From assembly GCA_002364005.1 (NCBI GenBank), contig DEXG01000004.1, positions 1 through 11,490 of the forward strand: DNA of 11,490 nucleotides, read 5' to 3'. The notes beneath the pieces were generated by a model, which was not told the origin of the DNA, did no database searches, and saw only the letters and a program-made list of their open reading frames with translations. This DNA comes from Phycisphaerales bacterium UBA3190. GTDB taxonomy: Bacteria > Planctomycetota > Phycisphaerae > Phycisphaerales > UBA1924. Below are positions 7,805-11,490 of this stretch, one piece after another. The position numbers and the translations under genes were made by a program. Numbering within the stretch: position 1 is the stretch's first letter; every line of letters begins with the position of its first letter.

Positions 7805-9094
7805 ATGCCGTACACGCTGACGCCCGACACGGGCATCGATCCCGATGCCGACAACATCAACTACATCAAGGACCATGTCGACACCGGCGATCGCTGGGTC
7901 CTGAACTTCGGGCCACAGCACCCGGCCACGCACACAACGCTGCGTCTGGTTCTGGAACTCGACGGCGAGCGGATCGCACGCTGCACGCCGCATATTGGCT
8001 ACCTGCACTCGGGTTTCGAGAAGCTCGGCGAGCATCTCGATTACAACCAGTATGTGACCATCGTGTCGCGCATGAACTACCTGAGCCCGATCAGCAACGA
8101 CATCTGCTGGCACGACTGCGTCGAGAAGCTCTTCGGGATCGAGATCACCCCGCGATGCAAGGTGCTTCGCACGATCATGGCCGAGCTGGGGCGGATCCAG
8201 GACCACCTGCTTTGCGTTGGTGCCGCGGGCTTGGACCTTGGCGCGTTCACGGGCTTCCTCTACGCGTTCAACCCGCGTGAGAAGATCTACGACATCGTCG
8301 ATTACATCTCGGGACAGCGTTTCCACCCGGACTGGACCCGCGTGGGCGGCATCATGAAGGAGATCCCTGACGAGGAGGTCTTCAAGCGCATGGTCAAGAA
8401 CTTCCTCCACGCCGACCTGGAGCAGGCGATCGCCGACCTGTGCAACCTCGTTGAGCGCAACCGGATCTTCATCGACCGGACCGTCGGCATCGGCACCCTG
8501 ACCCACGACGAGGCCATCGCCTACTCGGTCACCGGCCCGATCGCACGGGCTTCGGGCGTGCGGCGCGACATCCGCAAGGACGAGCCGTACCTGTGCTATG
8601 CCGACAACTGGGACGGCAACGGCGCCGAGGCCGTCAAGTTCAGCGTGCCCCTGGCCCACGAGGGCGATGTGTACTCACGCTTCCTGGTGCGTATCGAAGA
8701 GATCAAGCAGTCGATCAAGATCATCGACCAGCTCATCGACAACATCCCCCAGGGTCCGGTCGATACCTATGTCGATGAGAAGTGGTCCAAGCCGCCCAAG
8801 GAAGAGGTCTACGGCTCGATCGAGGGGCTGATCCAGCACTTCGAGCTGATCATGACCAACCGCGGCTGGGAAGCACCCGTCGCCGAGGCGTACAAGGCCC
8901 ACGAGACCGCCAACGGCGAGCTGGGTTACTACATCGTGGCCGACGGCGGCAAGGTCCCGTGGCGTGTCAAGACCCGCCCGCCGAGCTTCATCAACTACGC
9001 CCTGATGCCCAAGATGATCGAGGGCCACATGCTCGCGGACATCGTCGCAGTGATGGGGTCGATCAATATTGTGGCGGCGGAGTTGGATCGCTGA
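7805..9094 (+). CDS. nuoD: NADH-quinone oxidoreductase subunit D (complex I 49-kDa subunit)
   Basis: This 429-residue subunit of the complex I peripheral arm helps form the quinone-binding pocket next to the N2 cluster. It descends from the large subunit of [NiFe] hydrogenases. Diagnostic motifs are NFGPQHPATH (34-43), HIGYLHSGFEKLGE (63-76), YLSPISND (92-99), a central DIVDYISGQRFH segment and the C-terminal run ending AAELDR. The [NiFe] cysteines are absent, as expected. The length is slightly above the usual 400 because of a short N-terminal extension. It is not fused to nuoC. The gene upstream is the unrelated flavoprotein rather than nuoC, so complex I genes in this genome are split. No terminator is visible after the stop. 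Confidence 0.97.
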   Translation: MPYTLTPDTGIDPDADNINYIKDHVDTGDRWVLNFGPQHPATHTTLRLVLELDGERIARCTPHIGYLHSGFEKLGEHLDYNQYVTIVSRMNYLSPISNDICWHDCVEKLFGIEITPRCKVLRTIMAELGRIQDHLLCVGAAGLDLGAFTGFLYAFNPREKIYDIVDYISGQRFHPDWTRVGGIMKEIPDEEVFKRMVKNFLHADLEQAIADLCNLVERNRIFIDRTVGIGTLTHDEAIAYSVTGPIARASGVRRDIRKDEPYLCYADNWDGNGAEAVKFSVPLAHEGDVYSRFLVRIEEIKQSIKIIDQLIDNIPQGPVDTYVDEKWSKPPKEEVYGSIEGLIQHFELIMTNRGWEAPVAEAYKAHETANGELGYYIVADGGKVPWRVKTRPPSFINYALMPKMIEGHMLADIVAVMGSINIVAAELDR

Positions 9095-9223
9095 GATCCC
9101 CGCCCAGGCGTTGATGAAACCTGCCTTTGCTTGCATGATCCCAGCCCGAGATGGGCCAGTGGGTTGTTGCCACCCGTAGCTACACCACGGGCTCTACGGA
9201 GCCGATGCAATGAGGATCCGCTT
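9095..9223 (+). other. nuoD-lipoprotein spacer with small stem-loops
   Basis: This 129-base spacer has no gene. It contains GGCTC-TACG-GAGCC (9190-9203), a 5-bp hairpin with a 4-base loop. CCGTAG (9174-9179) and CTACGG (9194-9199) can pair instead. The absence of a T-run argues against an intrinsic terminator. GAGGA (9212-9216), seven bases before the ATG at 9224, is the ribosome site of the lipoprotein gene. The stem-loops could be a decayed spacer palindrome. Confidence 0.45.
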
Positions 9224-9646
9224 ATGAAACGCCTGCTCCCCATCGCGATGTTCGGGATCCTACTGGTCTTCCTCCCCGCCTGCGCCCTCAACCCCACCTA
9301 CACCGTCCGCATCGACAACGAGACGAATCGCACGCTGCGGGCCTCACTGGAGCGGCGGCCGACGATCAATGAGGTCATCAGCATGGACTCGGCGCGGATC
9401 AAGCCCGGGTCGTTCAAGGTGCTCGGGCCCAGCGAGGCACGCCCGCTGGAGCGGGTCTACATCGTCATCGGCGATCGCACCGACTTGCACGCCGTGCCCG
9501 AGTCGGTCGAGCTGCGCCGGGGCGAGTGGGTCGTCACCATCGGGGCCGGGTCGATGACCAGCTGGGGCACCTACGAGCTGCATGTTGAGAAGGCCAAGGA
9601 CCGCCTGATCGCGGAAGAAACAGAAGAAGACGCCGAGGACGAGTGA
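9224..9646 (+). CDS. Small predicted lipoprotein of unknown function
   Basis: This 140-residue protein belongs to no family I can name. Residues 1-20 form a lipoprotein signal: MKR, a hydrophobic core, and the lipobox LPAC with C20 as the lipidated cysteine. The mature part looks like a single beta-rich domain (YTVRIDNETNRTLRASL, then alternating strands up to YELHVEKAK). It ends in a strongly acidic tail (EETEEDAEDE). Opening strands of the form 'V-I-N-TN' are common in small envelope lipoproteins of the YcfL type, but the match is only in style. The start at 9224 is supported by GAGGA (9212-9216) and the signal; the frame is open from 9131. The next gene begins 23 bases after the stop. Confidence 0.75.
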   Translation: MKRLLPIAMFGILLVFLPACALNPTYTVRIDNETNRTLRASLERRPTINEVISMDSARIKPGSFKVLGPSEARPLERVYIVIGDRTDLHAVPESVELRRGEWVVTIGAGSMTSWGTYELHVEKAKDRLIAEETEEDAEDE

Positions 9647-9669
9647 TCGCATTCGGGTATCTTGGGTGC

Positions 9670-10596
9670 ATGAACACACCGATTCATCGCGCCACCCTGA
9701 TCTTCACCCTCCTATTCGCGTTGGCGGCCAACGCCCACGCCAAGGTCTATCGCGTCTACTACCTCGGCGGGCAGTCCAACATGGACGGCTACGGCCTGAC
9801 CGAGCAGCTCACCGAGGAACAGCAAGCCCCGGTCGAGGGGTGCATGATCTACCGCGGCACCATCCAACGCGCCGGCGATGAGCCCAAGGGACTCGGGGCC
9901 TGGGCGACGCTCGAGCCCGGCTTCGGGGTTGGATACTCGTCCGATGGCTTCACCAATCGCTTCGGCAACCGCTTCGGGCCCGAGCTGCGCTTCGGTGCTC
10001 AGATGCAGAAGCTGCACCCCGACGCGAACATCGCCATCATCAAGTACTCCTGCGGCGGGTCGTCGCTCATGCTCGAAACGGGCGGGGCGACCTGGGATGT
10101 CGACGATCGTCGCCGCAAGAACGGACGCGTCGGGATCAACCAGTTCGACCACGCGCTCAAGACCATCGACGAGGCGATGCGTGTGCGGGATATCGACGGC
10201 GACGGCGAGGAGGACACCCTCATCCCGTGTGGCATCGTCTGGATGCAGGGCGAGAGCGACGGGACCAACGAGCAGGCCGCCGAGGCCTACGAGCAGAACC
10301 TGACCGAGCTGATGGACCTGCTGCGTGCGGCGTTGCGGGTCGATGAGCTGCCCGTGGTGATCGGGCAAATCAGCGATTCGGGGCTCAAGGGCGGCGGGGA
10401 GCCCGTGTGGCGATGGGGTGAAACGATCCGGGCGGCGCAGCTGGCGTTCTGTAAAATGGACCCAGCGGCGATCCTGGTCACCGGCACCGAGAAATTCAGC
10501 TACAGCGATCGGGCGCATTACGACACCGCGGGCTATCTGGATCTGGGCAAGCGGTTCGCCGAGGCGATGCACGCGCTGGAAGAGAGCATGGAATGA
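9670..10596 (+). CDS. Secreted SASA-domain carbohydrate esterase (sialate O-acetylesterase-like, SGNH hydrolase)
   Basis: This 308-residue exported esterase probably removes acetyl groups from carbohydrates in the periplasm or outside the cell. A signal peptide covers 1-24 (basic n-region, hydrophobic core, cleavage after AHA). Catalytic blocks are visible: YLGGQSNMDG (31-40) with nucleophile S36, GPELRFG (103-109), IVWMQGESD (189-197) and DRAHYDTAGY (280-289) with D280 and H283. All three triad residues are present. A loop DIDGDGEED (174-182) resembles an EF-hand or dockerin calcium site. The ATG at 9670 is chosen because it gives a clean signal peptide; a GTG at 9643 overlaps the preceding stop as GTGA and remains an alternative. 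The ribosome site is weak. It lies between nuoD and nuoE with no functional link to them. The exact sugar substrate is unknown. Confidence 0.85.
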   Translation: MNTPIHRATLIFTLLFALAANAHAKVYRVYYLGGQSNMDGYGLTEQLTEEQQAPVEGCMIYRGTIQRAGDEPKGLGAWATLEPGFGVGYSSDGFTNRFGNRFGPELRFGAQMQKLHPDANIAIIKYSCGGSSLMLETGGATWDVDDRRRKNGRVGINQFDHALKTIDEAMRVRDIDGDGEEDTLIPCGIVWMQGESDGTNEQAAEAYEQNLTELMDLLRAALRVDELPVVIGQISDSGLKGGGEPVWRWGETIRAAQLAFCKMDPAAILVTGTEKFSYSDRAHYDTAGYLDLGKRFAEAMHALEESME

Positions 10597-10645
10597 CCGA
10601 TTGACCCGGCCCAACGGGCTGAAACCCGCGCTTCTGGACCCTATC

Positions 10646-10674
10646 ATCCCGCGTCTCAGACCGGGATTGAGGAG
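10646..10674 (+). promoter_or_regulatory. nuoE ribosome binding site with possible stem-loops
   Basis: TGAGGAG (10668-10674) lies nine bases before the nuoE ATG and supports that start. Just upstream, ATCCCG (10646-10651) can pair with CGGGAT (10662-10667), and CTCA (10655-10658) can pair with the first bases of the ribosome site (10668-10671). The two pairings exclude each other. The stems are short, so a regulatory role is speculative. Confidence 0.55.
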
Positions 10675-10683
10675 TAGCGGCAC

Positions 10684-11256
10684 ATGGCCTGGATCACCAA
10701 AGACTCAGCAAACACCAAGATCGAGCTGCGCGACGAGCCGTACCTGACGGCCGACATGGAGAAGCAGATCCGCGAGGTGTACCTGCCACGCTACGAGAAG
10801 CCCAAGGGGGCGCTCTTCCCGGCGCTGCACATGATCCAGCACACCTACGGCTGGATCCCGCCTCAGGCGATGAAAGAGATCGCCAAGGTGCTCGATATCG
10901 CGCCCTCCGAGGTGCTCGATACGGTCAGCTTCTATGAAGAGTACTGGGAGCACCCAAAGGGGGAGCACCTGATCTCGGTCTGCCGCTCGATCGCCTGCGA
11001 GTTCTGCGAGGCGACCGCGTGCACCGAAGCCGTCAAAGCCAAGCTGGGCATCGATGTGGGCCAGACGACCGACGACGGCAAGTTCACGCTCGTTGAGCTT
11101 GAGTGCCTCGGATCCTGCGGCACCGCCCCTGTGGCGCTGGTCGATGACGACCTCCATGAGAACCTGAGCCCCGACCGGCTCTGCGGGCTCATCGATCAGG
11201 TCCGCGAAGGCAGCTACAAAGCCGGCGGCAGTGGCGCGGTCAAAGAAGACCTCTAA
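10684..11256 (+). CDS. nuoE: NADH-quinone oxidoreductase subunit E ([2Fe-2S] 24-kDa subunit)
   Basis: This 190-residue thioredoxin-like ferredoxin subunit of complex I carries the N1a [2Fe-2S] cluster beside the FMN subunit NuoF. The cluster ligands follow the family pattern: C100 and C105 (CRSIAC) and C141 and C145 (CLGSC). The N-terminal helical part includes ALFPALHMIQHTYGWIPP (43-60) and DTVSFYEEY (79-87). Two extra cysteines (C108, C113) lie near the first pair. The last ten residues (GGSGAVKEDL) form a flexible tail outside the conserved fold. The tail's codons are repeated 198 bases downstream beyond a palindromic element. NuoF would be expected next, but it is not in the window. Confidence 0.96.
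   Translation: MAWITKDSANTKIELRDEPYLTADMEKQIREVYLPRYEKPKGALFPALHMIQHTYGWIPPQAMKEIAKVLDIAPSEVLDTVSFYEEYWEHPKGEHLISVCRSIACEFCEATACTEAVKAKLGIDVGQTTDDGKFTLVELECLGSCGTAPVALVDDDLHENLSPDRLCGLIDQVREGSYKAGGSGAVKEDL
11221..11256 (+). repeat. Direct repeat copy 1: 3' end of nuoE
   Basis: These 36 bases encode AGGSGAVKEDL and the TAA stop of nuoE. They match 11419-11454 at 30 of 36 positions. Four differences are silent third-position changes, one changes Gly to Ser, and one turns TAA into TGA. Confidence 0.9.
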
Positions 11257-11274
11257 AACAAATACAAAATGAGA

Positions 11275-11417
11275 ACTGGGTGCCACGGGTTGACCCACCG
11301 GAGGTGGACAACCCGTGCGTTATTCTTCACCTTGGGTGATGGATGCGCGACTTACGCCCAGGTTCTGCGGAGGGCACGGCTTGCCCTCCTGCGTCGGGTC
11401 AAGCCGTGGCACCCAGT
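11275..11417. repeat. REP-like palindromic element of two related hairpins
   Basis: The outer arms 11275-11296 and 11396-11417 are inverted copies with 21 of 22 bases matching (ACTGGGTGCCACGG is perfect). Inside, each half folds on its own. The left half pairs CACGGGTTG (11284-11292) with CAACCCGTG (11309-11317) around CCACC-GGA-GGTGG. The right half pairs CACGGCTTG (11375-11383) with CAAGCCGTG (11400-11408), and GGAGGGCA (11369-11376) can pair with TGCCCTCC (11382-11389). The layout is that of a REP doublet or a small palindromic mobile element. No transposase is in the window. Confidence 0.85.
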
Positions 11418-11418
11418 T

Positions 11419-11454
11419 GCTGGTAGCAGTGGCGCGGTGAAGGAAGACCTCTGA
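11419..11454 (+). repeat. Direct repeat copy 2: diverged copy of the nuoE 3' end
   Basis: These bases encode AGSSGAVKEDL and a TGA stop, in the same frame as nuoE and exactly 198 bases after copy 1. The copy begins two bases after the palindromic element ends. The frame between the TAA at 11254 and this TGA is open (ATG at 11269), but no separate gene is supported. Confidence 0.9.
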
Positions 11455-11473
11455 TCTCCCATGTACCGGTGGC

Positions 11474-11490
11474 ACAGGCGTCTCGCCTGT
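11474..11490. repeat. Palindrome cut by the window edge
   Basis: ACAGGCG (11474-11480), a TCT loop and CGCCTGT (11484-11490) form a perfect 7-bp stem. The preceding GGTGGC (11468-11473) would pair with bases beyond the window if the palindrome continues. It is distinct in sequence from the element at 11275-11417. It could also be a terminator stem. Confidence 0.6.

Noticed and set aside
7295..8659. 454-codon minus-strand ORF opposite the flavoprotein end and nuoD
   Set aside because: It is long but antisense to two real genes, spans their junction and has biased Val/Asp/Arg composition. It is explained by codon bias in the other strand.
9712..10683. 323-codon minus-strand ORF opposite the esterase
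   Set aside because: It is antisense to a gene with an intact catalytic triad, and no motif is seen in the shadow.
11269..11454. 61-codon ORF after nuoE as a separate gene
   Set aside because: Most of it translates a palindromic repeat. Only its tail is meaningful, as a copy of the nuoE end, and there is no ribosome site.
1..11490. CRISPR array, tRNA, rRNA, prophage or defence system
   Set aside because: No regularly spaced repeats, cloverleaf, integrase, transposase or defence-type domain was found on either strand.

Overview
The window is GC-rich bacterial chromosome and reads like a member of the Planctomycetota, most likely the class Phycisphaerae. That placement is an inference from protein style, an exported SASA-type esterase and palindromic spacer repeats; no rRNA or other marker is present to prove it. 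Most of the content is conserved metabolism. I found no CRISPR array, tRNA, rRNA, transposase, phage gene or defence system.

The left half (about 119-5807) is one minus-strand gene train. In transcription order it holds a Cu/Zn-efflux-type permease of the SO_0444/ArsP-like class, a DUF2237 protein whose start overlaps the permease stop (ATGA), pdxJ (vitamin B6 synthesis), folC (folate polyglutamylation) and pepA (leucyl aminopeptidase). A good intrinsic terminator follows pepA. A weak internal promoter with an overlapping palindrome may serve pepA separately. The permease is unusual in carrying four 12-residue Ser-Cys-Cys tandem repeats in its central loop and more cysteines at its C terminus.

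A divergent spacer (5808-5926) separates this train from the plus-strand genes. These are a Tat-exported FAD-dependent oxidoreductase (5927-7693), nuoD (7805-9094), a small lipoprotein of unknown function (9224-9646), a secreted SASA/SGNH carbohydrate esterase (9670-10596) and nuoE (10684-11256). NuoD and NuoE are peripheral-arm subunits of respiratory complex I. Here they are separated by two unrelated envelope genes, and no nuoABC lies upstream.

The most unusual part is the right end. Directly after nuoE lies a roughly 143-bp palindromic, REP-like element made of two related hairpins in inverted orientation. It is followed by a second, diverged copy of the last 12 codons of nuoE, including a stop codon. 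The second copy lies exactly 198 nt downstream in the same reading frame, and its differences from the first are almost all synonymous. This suggests an element that regenerated the end of its host gene, a recombination with another nuoE allele, or an alternative in-frame C terminus. Another palindrome begins at the window edge.
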